A stretch of 64,000 nt of DNA from Paenibacillus wynnii (lineage in GTDB: Bacteria > Bacillota > Bacilli > Paenibacillales > Paenibacillaceae), in contig NZ_JAUSTK010000017.1 in NCBI RefSeq assembly GCF_030812855.1, positions 1 through 64,000 of the forward strand, given 5' to 3'. Below, in pieces: positions 24,428-33,824 of the stretch; the first letter of the stretch is position 1, and each line of letters opens with the position of its first letter. The notes under the pieces were generated by a model, which saw only the letters and a program-made list of their open reading frames with translations, did no database searches and was not told the origin of the DNA. The position numbers were made by a program, and so were the translations under genes.

Positions 24428-25138
24428 GTGCTTTTGAATGGAGATCTGAAGCAATTACAAATTCAACTTCAAATCCAATTTCACGATTCTGTGTTGCTGA
24501 AGCAGGCCTTTACCCATGCATCTTATGTGAACGAACACCGTTTTAACCAGCATCAGGACAATGAACGCTTAGAGTTTCTAGGTGACGCTGTCCTGGAGCT
24601 AACGGTTTCTGAATATTTGTACAATCTGTTACCGGATCGCCCGGAAGGCGAATTAACCAAGCTGCGGGCTGCCATTGTGTGCGAGCCCTCATTGGTCAAA
24701 TTCGCTGAAACGTTGGGTTTCGGCCAATATGTACTGCTGGGCAAAGGGGAAGAACTAACGGGCGGACGTACCCGCCCTGCCCTGCTAGCTGATGTGTTCG
24801 AATCTTTCGTGGGAGCGCTTTATCTGGATCAGGGTCTGGAAGCAGCACGCAGGTTCCTGAACAACCATGTATTCCCGCTTGTAGAAACGGACGGTAAGCT
24901 GCAAATGCAGATGACTGATTTCAAGACAGAGCTGCAGGAGCTGGTTCAGCATCACGGCTTGGGTACTCTGGAATACCGGATCATTGAAGAACGAGGACCC
25001 GCGCACGAGCGTGAATTCGTGTCAGAGGTGTATATGGCTAGTCGTTCTTTAGGACGCGGCAGCGGTCGATCGAAGAAAGAAGCTGAACAGCAGGCGGCTG
25101 CTGCGGCGTTATTGCACCTGAAGGAAGATGGAGTTTGA
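24428..25138 (+). CDS. rnc: Ribonuclease III
   Basis: RNase III cleaves double-stranded RNA and processes rRNA precursors. The 236-residue protein has the catalytic signature [17 protein letters not shown] (about residues 46-62), a second acidic site in [15 protein letters not shown], and a C-terminal dsRNA-binding domain (about 163-232, with [16 protein letters not shown]). The start is GTG 24428, shortly after AGGGGA. The order fabF-rnc-smc-ftsY is conserved in Bacillales. Confidence 0.95.
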   Translation: MLLNGDLKQLQIQLQIQFHDSVLLKQAFTHASYVNEHRFNQHQDNERLEFLGDAVLELTVSEYLYNLLPDRPEGELTKLRAAIVCEPSLVKFAETLGFGQYVLLGKGEELTGGRTRPALLADVFESFVGALYLDQGLEAARRFLNNHVFPLVETDGKLQMQMTDFKTELQELVQHHGLGTLEYRIIEERGPAHEREFVSEVYMASRSLGRGSGRSKKEAEQQAAAAALLHLKEDGV

Positions 25139-25170
25139 GAACATATGATAGTTAAGGCAGAAGGATTGAA

Positions 25171-25240
25171 GAGAAGAGCAACAATGGTCAAGGTGCCGGC
25201 GTATGGGCGGAATCTTGACTGCTGCTGCTCTTTTTTTAAA
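25171..25240 (+). terminator. Long hairpin and T-run between rnc and smc
   Basis: GAAGAGCA near 25171 can pair with TGCTCTTTTT near 25225-25236 around inner dyads (GGTCAAG with CTTGAC). Seven T residues follow. It probably ends the lipid operon transcript, and smc has its own start downstream. Confidence 0.6.
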
Positions 25241-25350
25241 TGAGTAAGCCTAGATTAAATGCATACAAATGGCAGATAACACTGTGCTTTCTTGCATGCC
25301 AATGAGACTTAACGCTATGGTATAATGTGGTCAGAGGTGAGTGACGAGTT

Positions 25351-28300
25351 ATGTTTTTAAAACGGATCGAGCTAGCAGGCTTTAAATCATTTGCCGACAA
25401 AACGGAAATGGAATTTGTGCGCGGCATTACAGCAGTAGTAGGGCCTAATGGCAGCGGCAAAAGCAATATTTCTGACGGCATACGCTGGGTACTCGGCGAA
25501 CAAAGCGCCAAGTCGCTGCGGGGCGGCAAAATGGAGGATATTATTTTTGCCGGAAGCGATTCCCGTAAAGCGGTGAATTATGGTGAAGTCTCACTGACAT
25601 TGGATAATGAGGATCATGCATTGCCACTTGATTTTAGTGAAGTGACTGTGACTCGTCGTGTTCATCGAAGTGGAGATAGTGAATATTTGATCAATAAACA
25701 ATCCTGCCGTCTGAAAGATATCACAGAGCTGTTTATGGATACGGGTATCGGGCGTGAAGCTTATTCCATTATTGGACAAGGACGGATCGAAGAAATACTG
25801 AGTACCCGCTCTGAGGACCGGCGAGGTATATTTGAAGAGGCCTCCGGGATTGTAAAATATAAATCACGTAAAAAAGAGGCCGGGCGCAAGCTGGATGATA
25901 CGGAGCAGAACCTGCTTCGTATTCATGATCTCATAACAGAGCTTGAGGATCAGGTAGGACCGTTGAAGGAGCAATCCGAGAAAGCAGTCCGATACAAGGA
26001 GCTGCGTGAACAGCTGAAGCACCAGGAGATTTCGGTATATGTTCATCAGATTGAAGGCATTCATACCGCGTGGCAGTCGGGCAACGCTCAACTTGAAACT
26101 CTGCGTAATGAACAGCTGGAGCTGTCAACGGTGGTATCTGCTCATGATGCCAAACTGGAAAGCGGCAGATCTGCCCTGCGTCAGCTTGAGGAACAAATTG
26201 AGAAGCTGCAGGAAGAGTTGCTGCGATACAGTGAGTCCTACGAGAAAAGCGAGGGCTATGGAGAGCTGCTGAAAGAACGTCGGCGAAATCTGGAGAATAA
26301 TCGGGAGCAACTGCTGCAGACTCTCGGCTCTGTTGGGGAACGGTCAGCAGATCGGCTGCGGGAGCTAACGGAACTGGAGTCCAAACTTGAGCAGTCACAA
26401 TCAGCATTGAAGATGCTTAGGGAACAATTAGCTCAGGAAGAGACCCGATTAGAAGGCGTAGCAGACGGAATTAGCCAAAGCCGTGAAGAGAAGCTGAAGA
26501 GTGCGCTCTTAGAGCTTATGAATCTCATGGCCCAGGCGCGTAATGAAATTCGTTATGCAGATCAGCAGAAGGAAACCCTCGAACGAAGAATGAGCCGCAG
26601 CGAAGAAGAAGGCGACAAATGGACATTGCGTCAAGCGGAGCTGTTAGCTGCCCAGAAGTCACTTAAGGACAAGATCACTTTATTGGGTCAAGAGCTTAGT
26701 GAATTACGTAACGGCTATATCACAGAAAGCGGACAATCAAGTACCCGGCAAAAACTATTGGAAGAAACCCAGTCAGGTCTCCGCAAGTGGGAACAGAAGC
26801 GGGAAGCACAGGTGTCCCGGCATGAGACCATGAAGGAAATGCAGGATGACTTTGACGGCTTCATGCTAGGCGTTAAGGAAGTCTTAAAGGGTTCGCGCAA
26901 AGGTCAGCTTCAAGGTGTACATGGTGCAGTTGCCGAATTGATTGCCGTTCCGGAAAAACTGGAGATGGCGGTAGAAACGGCATTAGGGGCAGCTCTACAG
27001 CATGTAGTTATGGATAACGAGTCCGTATCCCGGCAAGCGATTGCTTTCTTGAAGCAGCGTCAGCTAGGACGAGCTACCTTCCTTCCGTTGGACGTTATTC
27101 GTCCTAGACAGATTACCGGTAGTGATCGGGGATTGGTTGAAGGTGCGGACGGTTTTGTAGGTATTGGTTCAGAACTCGTTAGTTATGAAGATAAATATTC
27201 GGGTATTATAGGCAGTTTGCTGGGCAATGTTGTTATTGCGGAAAGTCTGGAGCAAGCGAATAAGATAGCTGCGAGATGCCAGTACAGGTTCCGGGTTGTC
27301 ACACTGGAAGGCGATGTTGTTAATGCTGGGGGTTCGATGACCGGCGGTAGCCAACACAAGAAGAATAATAGTCTTTTAAGCCGTAAACGCCAGCTGGATC
27401 AACTGAGTAGTGAAATTGCAGAGAGTGAACGTCAAATCGCTAAGCTGAAGCAAGGAATGGTCAAGCTTCGTGAAGAACAAGAGAGCGCTGCAGAGAAGAT
27501 GGAACAACTGCGTCGTGACGGGGATGAGAAACGCCTCGAAGAGCAGCGGGTAACCGGAGATCTGAAGCAGCTTGAACAGGAACTTCGTCACGTTCTTGAA
27601 CAAGTCGAAAGCGCAGGATTGGCACGTAGCGGCTTCGAGAGTGAAGTTCGCGGACTTGAAGAAGCACGCTCTCAGGCAGTTGCAGAGCTTGCGCGTCTGG
27701 AAAGTGAAGAGAAAAAAGCGCACGAAGATATCCGAAATGCTGAATCCGCACGGAAGGCCAGTGAAAATGAGAAAGAAGAGCTCCAGGGCAAGCTAACTAG
27801 CATGATGGTTGCTGAGGGCAAGCTGGATCAGGAGATCTTTTCACTGGAAGAACAGCTGCGGCGTATGCGTCAGGATGCGGGGTCGCAGGATAAGGAGCTT
27901 CGTCAGAGCCGCAATCTGTTGAATACGATTGAACAGGATCTGGCAACCAATGCTGCTGAGGCGGTTAAGCAGAAGGAAGACTTGAACAGTTATCTTCTCA
28001 AAAAAGAAGGAACGGCCAGCACTCTTGACTATAGTCGGGCAGAAAGAGCTGCACTGTCACGCAAGCTGGAATTGGAAGAAGGCGAAACAAAGGATCAACG
28101 TCAAGCTTTGAGATCCGTTGAAGACCGGCTGCGCAGTACAGAAGTATCTGTAGGGAGACTGGACGTGGAGCTGGATAATATTTTGCGCAAGCTCAGCGAT
28201 GATTACGAATTGAGCTATGAATTAGCCAAGCAAAGATATCCTGTTCCTGAGGATGTTCCTGCGGCTCAAGCAGACGTTCAAAGGTTGAAACGCAGTATCT

Positions 28301-28920
28301 CCGCGCTCGGCGAGGTCAATCTCGGTGCTATAGAGGAGTACCAGCGTGTACATGAGCGTTTTACTTTCCTCAGTGAGCAGAAGAATGACTTGGTAGAAGC
28401 TAAAACAACGTTGTATCACGTTATCCGTGAAATGGAAGAAGAAATGTCCAAACGCTTTAAGCAGACATTTGATGCTATCCGCCGCGAATTTGGGACGGTA
28501 TTCTCCAAGCTGTTTGGCGGTGGCAGAGCGGATCTTATGCTGCTGGATCCAGACAATATGCTGGATACCGGTATTGATATTGTCGCTCAGCCTCCGGGCA
28601 AAAAGCTGCAAAACCTGCAGCTGTTATCCGGTGGAGAACGGGCGCTTACGGCCATGGCCTTGTTGTTTGCTATCTTGCAGGTGAAGCCGGTTCCGTTCTG
28701 TGTGCTTGATGAAGTAGAAGCGGCGCTCGATGAGGCGAATGTGGTTCGTTTTGCCCAATATTTGCGTGAGTTTTCTGAACAAACGCAATTCATCGTGGTT
28801 ACGCACCGTAAAGGGACTATGGAAGAAGCGGATGTTCTGTATGGGGTAACTATGGAAGAAGGCGGTGTATCGAAGCTCGTCTCCGTACGGCTTGAGGATG
28901 ATGAAGCAGAGATTGCATAG
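25351..28920 (+). CDS. smc: Chromosome segregation protein SMC
   Basis: SMC is the ATPase of bacterial condensin and works with ScpA/ScpB to organise the chromosome. The 1189-residue protein has the N-terminal Walker A GPNGSGKSN (about residue 32), the QGRIEEIL region, two long coiled coils (about 170-500 and 670-1010), a hinge between them (about 520-640, with GGSMTGGS at its end), then the ABC signature LSGGERALTAMALL (about 1092) and Walker B CVLDEVEAALD (about 1117). Length is normal. The start at 25351 follows GAGGTGA. It precedes ftsY by about 40 bp. Confidence 0.97.
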   Translation: MFLKRIELAGFKSFADKTEMEFVRGITAVVGPNGSGKSNISDGIRWVLGEQSAKSLRGGKMEDIIFAGSDSRKAVNYGEVSLTLDNEDHALPLDFSEVTVTRRVHRSGDSEYLINKQSCRLKDITELFMDTGIGREAYSIIGQGRIEEILSTRSEDRRGIFEEASGIVKYKSRKKEAGRKLDDTEQNLLRIHDLITELEDQVGPLKEQSEKAVRYKELREQLKHQEISVYVHQIEGIHTAWQSGNAQLETLRNEQLELSTVVSAHDAKLESGRSALRQLEEQIEKLQEELLRYSESYEKSEGYGELLKERRRNLENNREQLLQTLGSVGERSADRLRELTELESKLEQSQSALKMLREQLAQEETRLEGVADGISQSREEKLKSALLELMNLMAQARNEIRYADQQKETLERRMSRSEEEGDKWTLRQAELLAAQKSLKDKITLLGQELSELRNGYITESGQSSTRQKLLEETQSGLRKWEQKREAQVSRHETMKEMQDDFDGFMLGVKEVLKGSRKGQLQGVHGAVAELIAVPEKLEMAVETALGAALQHVVMDNESVSRQAIAFLKQRQLGRATFLPLDVIRPRQITGSDRGLVEGADGFVGIGSELVSYEDKYSGIIGSLLGNVVIAESLEQANKIAARCQYRFRVVTLEGDVVNAGGSMTGGSQHKKNNSLLSRKRQLDQLSSEIAESERQIAKLKQGMVKLREEQESAAEKMEQLRRDGDEKRLEEQRVTGDLKQLEQELRHVLEQVESAGLARSGFESEVRGLEEARSQAVAELARLESEEKKAHEDIRNAESARKASENEKEELQGKLTSMMVAEGKLDQEIFSLEEQLRRMRQDAGSQDKELRQSRNLLNTIEQDLATNAAEAVKQKEDLNSYLLKKEGTASTLDYSRAERAALSRKLELEEGETKDQRQALRSVEDRLRSTEVSVGRLDVELDNILRKLSDDYELSYELAKQRYPVPEDVPAAQADVQRLKRSISALGEVNLGAIEEYQRVHERFTFLSEQKNDLVEAKTTLYHVIREMEEEMSKRFKQTFDAIRREFGTVFSKLFGGGRADLMLLDPDNMLDTGIDIVAQPPGKKLQNLQLLSGGERALTAMALLFAILQVKPVPFCVLDEVEAALDEANVVRFAQYLREFSEQTQFIVVTHRKGTMEEADVLYGVTMEEGGVSKLVSVRLEDDEAEIA

Positions 28921-28959
28921 TGTATTATAATTGATTTTTTTGGAGTGGAGGGAACGATT

Positions 28960-29961
28960 ATGAGCTTCTTTAAAAAGATAAAAGAGAGTATTTCAGGAAA
29001 AACGGAAAGCGTGACAAAACAGTTCCGCGACGGGTTAGAAAAAACACGTAAAGGCTTCGTTGAAAAGGTATCGGATCTGATTATCCGCCGTAAGAAAATT
29101 GATGAAGAATTCTACGAGGAACTGGAAGAAATCTTAATTGGTGCTGACGTTGGAGTGAATACGGTAATGAAGCTCGTCGAAGAGTTACGTGCTGAGGTGA
29201 AGAAGCAGCGGATTGAAGATGCTAGCGAACTGCAGCCCATATTGTCCCGTAAGTTAATGGAATTGCTGCGTGGAGATGATGATAACTCTCTCAATGAGAA
29301 CAAGGATGGAATCACTGTCATTCTGTTCGTGGGTGTGAATGGTGTCGGTAAGACGACTACTATTGGCAAGCTGGCTCACCGTTACAAGCAAGAAGGCAAA
29401 AAGGTGCTTTTGGCCGCAGGAGATACTTTCCGCGCCGGAGCGATTGAGCAGCTTGAGGTATGGGGAGCTCGGGCCGGTGTAGATGTGATCAAGCAGCAAT
29501 CCGGATCTGACCCAGCCGCTGTGATGTTTGATGCGGTACAAGCTGCCAAGCAGCGAGGCGTTGACGTCTTAATCTGTGACACCGCTGGTCGATTGCAGAA
29601 TAAGAACAATCTTATGGAAGAGCTGAATAAGATCTTTCGCGTAATTCAACGGGAGATCCCGAGCGCTCCACACGAGGTTCTCATGGTTCTGGATGCAACA
29701 ACAGGACAAAACGCACTCAGTCAAGCCAAGCTTTTCGGGGAAAAGAGTGGAGTTACCGGTTTGGTTCTGACTAAACTGGATGGAACGGCTAAAGGCGGAA
29801 TTGTGGTAGCGATCCGTCAGGAATTGAACATTCCTGTGAAGATGGTAGGTTTAGGTGAAAAAATGGAGGATTTACAGCCTTTTGATTCCCAGCAATTTGT
29901 TCATGCTTTGTTTGCGGGATTAATTGACGAGGAATTAGCTGAGGATCAAGAGAAACAATAA
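28960..29961 (+). CDS. ftsY: Signal recognition particle receptor FtsY
   Basis: FtsY is the membrane receptor GTPase that takes SRP-bound ribosomes to the translocon. I place the start at ATG 28960 (MSFFKKI), seven bases after GGAGGG. The 333-residue protein has a short basic, amphipathic N-terminus without the long acidic A domain, an N domain (about 20-105) and a GTPase G domain with GVNGVGKTTT, DTAGRLQ, TKLDGTAKGG and a final GLGE..DL.PF. It ends at a clear terminator, so ffh is not directly downstream here. Confidence 0.96.
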   Translation: MSFFKKIKESISGKTESVTKQFRDGLEKTRKGFVEKVSDLIIRRKKIDEEFYEELEEILIGADVGVNTVMKLVEELRAEVKKQRIEDASELQPILSRKLMELLRGDDDNSLNENKDGITVILFVGVNGVGKTTTIGKLAHRYKQEGKKVLLAAGDTFRAGAIEQLEVWGARAGVDVIKQQSGSDPAAVMFDAVQAAKQRGVDVLICDTAGRLQNKNNLMEELNKIFRVIQREIPSAPHEVLMVLDATTGQNALSQAKLFGEKSGVTGLVLTKLDGTAKGGIVVAIRQELNIPVKMVGLGEKMEDLQPFDSQQFVHALFAGLIDEELAEDQEKQ

Positions 29962-29997
29962 CACAATAGCGCTATAACAGCTGAGAACTACAACATG

Positions 29998-30023
29998 ACG
30001 CCGGTGAAACTACCGGCGTTTTG
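29998..30023 (+). terminator. Terminator after ftsY
   Basis: ACGCCGGT pairs with ACCGGCGT around a 6-nt loop, followed by TTT. Confidence 0.8.
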
Positions 30024-30192
30024 CTATGTCCATCCTTACTATAAACATACATATAAATAAAACATTACATGAAAAATTCATAATAGTAATGCTTGTCTTC
30101 GCTTCTGCATACAATTGATGTGTGATCTATGTCCAAGCTCCATATTTACACCTAATAGAGAAAGGAAGCGATTCCATAAACGGGAAATGATT

Positions 30193-30250
30193 AAAAGGTA
30201 CCTTTTCCCTGTTATATATATTGACATGCGTAGGAGCATTTACGTATGAT
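30193..30250 (+). promoter_or_regulatory. Promoter and 14-bp palindrome before the ATP-grasp operon
   Basis: TTGACA (30221-30226) and TATGAT (30245-30250) are 18 bp apart. The perfect palindrome AAAAGGTACCTTTT (30193-30206) lies just upstream of the -35 element and may be an activator or repressor site. The rest of the gap from 30024 to 30344 is AT-rich and shows no gene; it contains ATGAAAAATTCATAATAG at 30069-30086, which recurs before rtp. Confidence 0.6.
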
Positions 30251-30344
30251 GATGTTGTAAACCAATATTATTTGGATCTTTTTCCTAATCTATACGAATG
30301 ATTTGTTAATAAACATTACATTTAGATGAAAGGGAGTCGGGCTC

Positions 30345-31808
30345 ATGTCCAAACTAGATCCATTGCCCGGTCTGTCTCCGTATCCGCTTCATCATTACTT
30401 TGATGAAATGTATGCTGATGAACGAAGTATCCGGCCTCATTACAAACATGTGAACCGTATGTTTTCCGGGATGAGCCCCGAAGAGCTGCAAGGCAAGCAA
30501 AAATTGATGCAGCGTCGGATGATGGAAGAGGGAATAACCTTTACACTGTATAACCCTGCTCAGGATCAACCCATGGAACGCACCATTCCCTTTGATATGA
30601 TCCCGCGTATTATCCCCAAAGGAGAATGGGAGAAGCTTGAGGCAGGAATTGTCCAGCGTATCACCGCCCTGAATCTATTCATTCATGACATCTACCATGA
30701 GCAGTATATTGTGAAGGATGGCATTGTCCCGCGGAGAATGATCATTTCCAACTGCTATTTCCGGCCTGAAATGACAGGACTTCGAGTTCCCGGTGGAGCC
30801 TATATATCAACCTCAGGAATAGATCTTATACGTCATCATGACGGTGAATACTACGTACTTGAAGATAATTTACGTACCCCTTCCGGGTTCTCTTATTTAT
30901 TTAAAGGTAGAACATTGATGAACCAGTTGTTTCCTGAAATTTCTTTTGCCAACTCGATTCGCGATGTGGACCACAGCTTAAACCGCTTTTTATCCGTATT
31001 AAGAAGCTTGTCCCCTTCGCGTAAGCAGGACCCGGTCATAGCTCTGTTGACTCCTGGAGAATACAACTCTGCATATTATGAGCATGCCTTTCTGGCACAG
31101 CAGATGGGTATACATCTCGTAGAAGGACGAGATTTGGTTGCAAAGGATCATAAGATTTATCTGAAGGAAATGAAGGGGCTGCGCCGTGTGGACGTGCTCT
31201 ACCGTCGTCTGGATGATGATTTTATTGATCCGCTAGCCTTTCAGCCTGATTCCTTATTGGGTGTTGCGGGGCTTATGAATGCCTACCGGGCAGGTAATAT
31301 AGCGATAGCTAATGCGCCAGGTACAGGTGTTGCTGACGATAAGGCAATGTATGTATATGTACCGGATATGATTCGTTACTATATGAATGAAGAGCCCATC
31401 CTGAACAATGTCCCAACCTACCTGATGTCAAGGCCTGAGGAACGTCAGTATGTTCTGGATCATCTGCCTGAGATGGTAATTAAAGAAACCTCGCTATCCG
31501 GAGGATACGGCATGTTGATTGGTTCCGAAGCGACAAAAGAAGAACAGGATATGTTCCGGTTGAAAATTCTAGCCGAGCCTGAACGATACATCGCACAGCC
31601 AATTATGTCGCTGTCTCGAGCGCCTGTACTTTCAGGAGGAACTTTGACTCCTCGTCATATTGATCTTAGAGCATTCGTGCTTATGGGAGCAGACCGCAGG
31701 CCTCATGTTGTCCCCGGTGGACTCACCCGTGTTGCGATGAGAGAAGGATCACTTGTTGTAAATTCCTCTCAGGGTGGTGGTGTCAAGGATACCTGGGTTA
31801 TGACTTGA
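30345..31808 (+). CDS. Circularly permuted ATP-grasp protein (DUF404/DUF407 type)
   Basis: The 487-residue protein belongs to the circularly permuted ATP-grasp family, whose members are thought to ligate an amino group to a carboxylate through an acyl-phosphate. Recognisable parts are the N-terminal GxxPYPLHHYFDEM region, RRMIISNCYFRPEM, the GIDLIRHHDGEYYVLEDNLRTPSGFSY block and the C-terminal VIKETSLSGGYGMLIG and HIDLRAFVL. It is 34 bp upstream of an alpha-E gene and then a transglutaminase gene, a widespread trio whose product is unknown. A role in making or attaching a small peptide is inferred from family and context. Confidence 0.88.
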   Translation: MSKLDPLPGLSPYPLHHYFDEMYADERSIRPHYKHVNRMFSGMSPEELQGKQKLMQRRMMEEGITFTLYNPAQDQPMERTIPFDMIPRIIPKGEWEKLEAGIVQRITALNLFIHDIYHEQYIVKDGIVPRRMIISNCYFRPEMTGLRVPGGAYISTSGIDLIRHHDGEYYVLEDNLRTPSGFSYLFKGRTLMNQLFPEISFANSIRDVDHSLNRFLSVLRSLSPSRKQDPVIALLTPGEYNSAYYEHAFLAQQMGIHLVEGRDLVAKDHKIYLKEMKGLRRVDVLYRRLDDDFIDPLAFQPDSLLGVAGLMNAYRAGNIAIANAPGTGVADDKAMYVYVPDMIRYYMNEEPILNNVPTYLMSRPEERQYVLDHLPEMVIKETSLSGGYGMLIGSEATKEEQDMFRLKILAEPERYIAQPIMSLSRAPVLSGGTLTPRHIDLRAFVLMGADRRPHVVPGGLTRVAMREGSLVVNSSQGGGVKDTWVMT

Positions 31809-31842
31809 AGCATCACTATGTAGGATAAGGGAGTGGCTGACG

Positions 31843-32796
31843 ATGCTGAATCGCAATGCGGAAGCTTTGTTTTGGATAGGCCGGTATATTGAACGGGCAG
31901 AGAATCACGCTCGTTTGATAGATGTTCATTATCATATTCAGCAGGAAGAGGACTTTCGAGAGGAAGGTAATAAGTGGTCCAGACTGATTGATGCTCTAGG
32001 GGTTAGACAAGAATATATGCAGCAGTTCGAGAATTTCTCGGAAGGGGATGTGTTATCCTTCATTACGTTGGACCTTGGGAACTCAAACTCCATATTCTCC
32101 TGTGTGCACCAAGCCCGCAACAATCTCAGAACCTTGCGTCAGCATTTGCCAAGTGAGTTGTGGGACATTGCCAGCAGCTTCAATCTATGGCTTGGGGAAT
32201 GCTCTGTAGCCGATATAATGAAGGGACCTCATCAATTCTACCGTCAGATTAAGGACCGGGCAGCTATGTTCCTTGGGACTGAACAATCTGTTATGCTGCG
32301 TGGAAATGAGTGGCATTTTATTGAGAGCGGACGTTTTCTGGAGCGGGCGGAGAATACAACAAGGATTCTACAGGCTGTAACTTCATCATGCAAAAATAAA
32401 GATTATCCCGGTATCTATATTCAACTGCAAGCCGTATTAAAATCGGTCAGCGGGTATCAAGCCTTTCGTTATTATTATGCGGATGCCTTTGCTCCGGAGG
32501 GTATCTTGGAGTTCCTGATTGCGAATTCATCTTTCCCGCGTTCGGTGAGATTCTCCTTCCATAAGCTGGAGGAGCATCTGGCGAAGCTGGAGCTGGACTC
32601 CTCGGAGAAAGGTTCCGGACATGAGAAGGTTATCCGTCAGGCGGGTAAGATCAAGGCTGATCTGGATTATATGGAAAAGGAAGATATGTCTGAAGATTCA
32701 GTAGAAGAAGTGTTGAAGTCGTTAATGGAATCCTGTTTAAGATTGGGTAAAACGATGGAAGGCGCCTTTTTTCGACGCGAAGGAATCTCGGCATGA
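31843..32796 (+). CDS. Alpha-E domain-containing protein (DUF403)
   Basis: The 317-residue, almost wholly alpha-helical protein starts MLNRNAEALFWIGRYIERAENHARL, the alpha-E signature, and repeats a related motif at about 158-175 (ESGRFLERAENTTRIL). The two halves look like an internal duplication of a metal- or ligand-binding bundle. It lies between the ATP-grasp and transglutaminase genes and overlaps the latter by 4 bp. Its biochemical role is not established. Confidence 0.86.
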   Translation: MLNRNAEALFWIGRYIERAENHARLIDVHYHIQQEEDFREEGNKWSRLIDALGVRQEYMQQFENFSEGDVLSFITLDLGNSNSIFSCVHQARNNLRTLRQHLPSELWDIASSFNLWLGECSVADIMKGPHQFYRQIKDRAAMFLGTEQSVMLRGNEWHFIESGRFLERAENTTRILQAVTSSCKNKDYPGIYIQLQAVLKSVSGYQAFRYYYADAFAPEGILEFLIANSSFPRSVRFSFHKLEEHLAKLELDSSEKGSGHEKVIRQAGKIKADLDYMEKEDMSEDSVEEVLKSLMESCLRLGKTMEGAFFRREGISA

Positions 32797-33659
32797 AGAT
32801 CGAAATCAATCACACAACCACTTACAGCTATCCGGAACCTGTTACAGACAGTGTCAATGAGATCCGGCTTACGCCGCGGACTAACTACAGGCAATCCTGC
32901 TATCATCATGAGGTGGAGGTGTATCCGCCAGCTAATCTTCTTACGTATGAGGACTTCTTTGGCAACAGAGTGCATGCCTATTCGGTGAACAAGCCGCATA
33001 AGGAAATGATCATTCACACCAAAGCGACAGTAGTAACGTTGGATAAGGAACAGGGTGTGGATCTGCCGCGCCTCCCCTTGGAGAAGCAGGTCTCTACACT
33101 AAATGACGAGAAGTTTCAAAACCGTTATATCGAATTCATCCTTCCAACACGATACACGGAGGTAACCCGTGAACTGGTCGAATTTGCTTCACAGCATCCT
33201 TTTGACGAGGCAGAAGATATGTACGAATGGACGAAGCGGTTATCCTCGACCATTTATGAACAATTTACTTACGATCCTGAGGCTACAAGTGTCAACACAA
33301 CTGTCAAAAGAGCACTCAAGCTTAAGCGCGGTGTCTGTCAGGATTACGCCCACTTAATGATCGCTGTCTGCCGAAGTGTCGGATTACCGTCCCGATACGT
33401 AAGCGGTTATCACTTTGTAGGGGATCTTCAAGGAGGGAATGCGAATTTCGAACAGGCTTCCCATGCTTGGGTGGAGACTCACATTCCCGGGACCGGCTGG
33501 CTCGGTTTTGACCCTACTAATAATGTTGAAGTGAACTGGCGTTATATTAAGCTGGGCCATGGACGGGATTATAAGGATATTGTTCCTGTAAAAGGGGTCT
33601 ATCGCGGTGGTCCCGGGAAGCTTACAGTGAAGGTAGATGTGCGGCAGTTAGACAATTAA
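32793..33659 (+). CDS. Transglutaminase-like cysteine protease family protein
   Basis: The 288-residue protein has the N-terminal beta domain of bacterial transglutaminase-like proteins (about 1-85) and the core with a complete catalytic triad: Cys182 (in KRGVCQDYAHL), His224 (in SHAWVE) and Asp240 (in GFDPTNN). It ends with a conserved RDY..VPVKGVYRG segment. There is no signal peptide, so it acts in the cytoplasm. Such enzymes cleave or form isopeptide bonds. Its position as third gene of the ATP-grasp/alpha-E operon suggests it processes the product of the ATP-grasp enzyme. Confidence 0.9.
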   Translation: MKIEINHTTTYSYPEPVTDSVNEIRLTPRTNYRQSCYHHEVEVYPPANLLTYEDFFGNRVHAYSVNKPHKEMIIHTKATVVTLDKEQGVDLPRLPLEKQVSTLNDEKFQNRYIEFILPTRYTEVTRELVEFASQHPFDEAEDMYEWTKRLSSTIYEQFTYDPEATSVNTTVKRALKLKRGVCQDYAHLMIAVCRSVGLPSRYVSGYHFVGDLQGGNANFEQASHAWVETHIPGTGWLGFDPTNNVEVNWRYIKLGHGRDYKDIVPVKGVYRGGPGKLTVKVDVRQLDN

Positions 33660-33674
33660 AGCTAGGACCAAACC

Positions 33675-33706
33675 ACAGCCCTCTGATAACTTTATCAGGG
33701 GGTTTA
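33675..33706 (+). terminator. Terminator of the ATP-grasp operon
   Basis: CCCTCTGATA pairs with TATCAGGGGG around a short loop, followed by TTTAAATT. Confidence 0.75.
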
Positions 33707-33824
33707 AATTCGTGCAGGAGTCACAAATTCCATACAAATTTGTTATCCAATGATTAAAATGAAGGGTCTTTGGGGTAATCTTGAAGCATAGCCATTAGCA
33801 TGGATGTGAAAGGAGAGCTAACAT

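Noticed and set aside
25931..26407. 158-residue minus-strand frame inside smc
   Set aside because: Antisense shadow in a coiled-coil coding region with no start signal.
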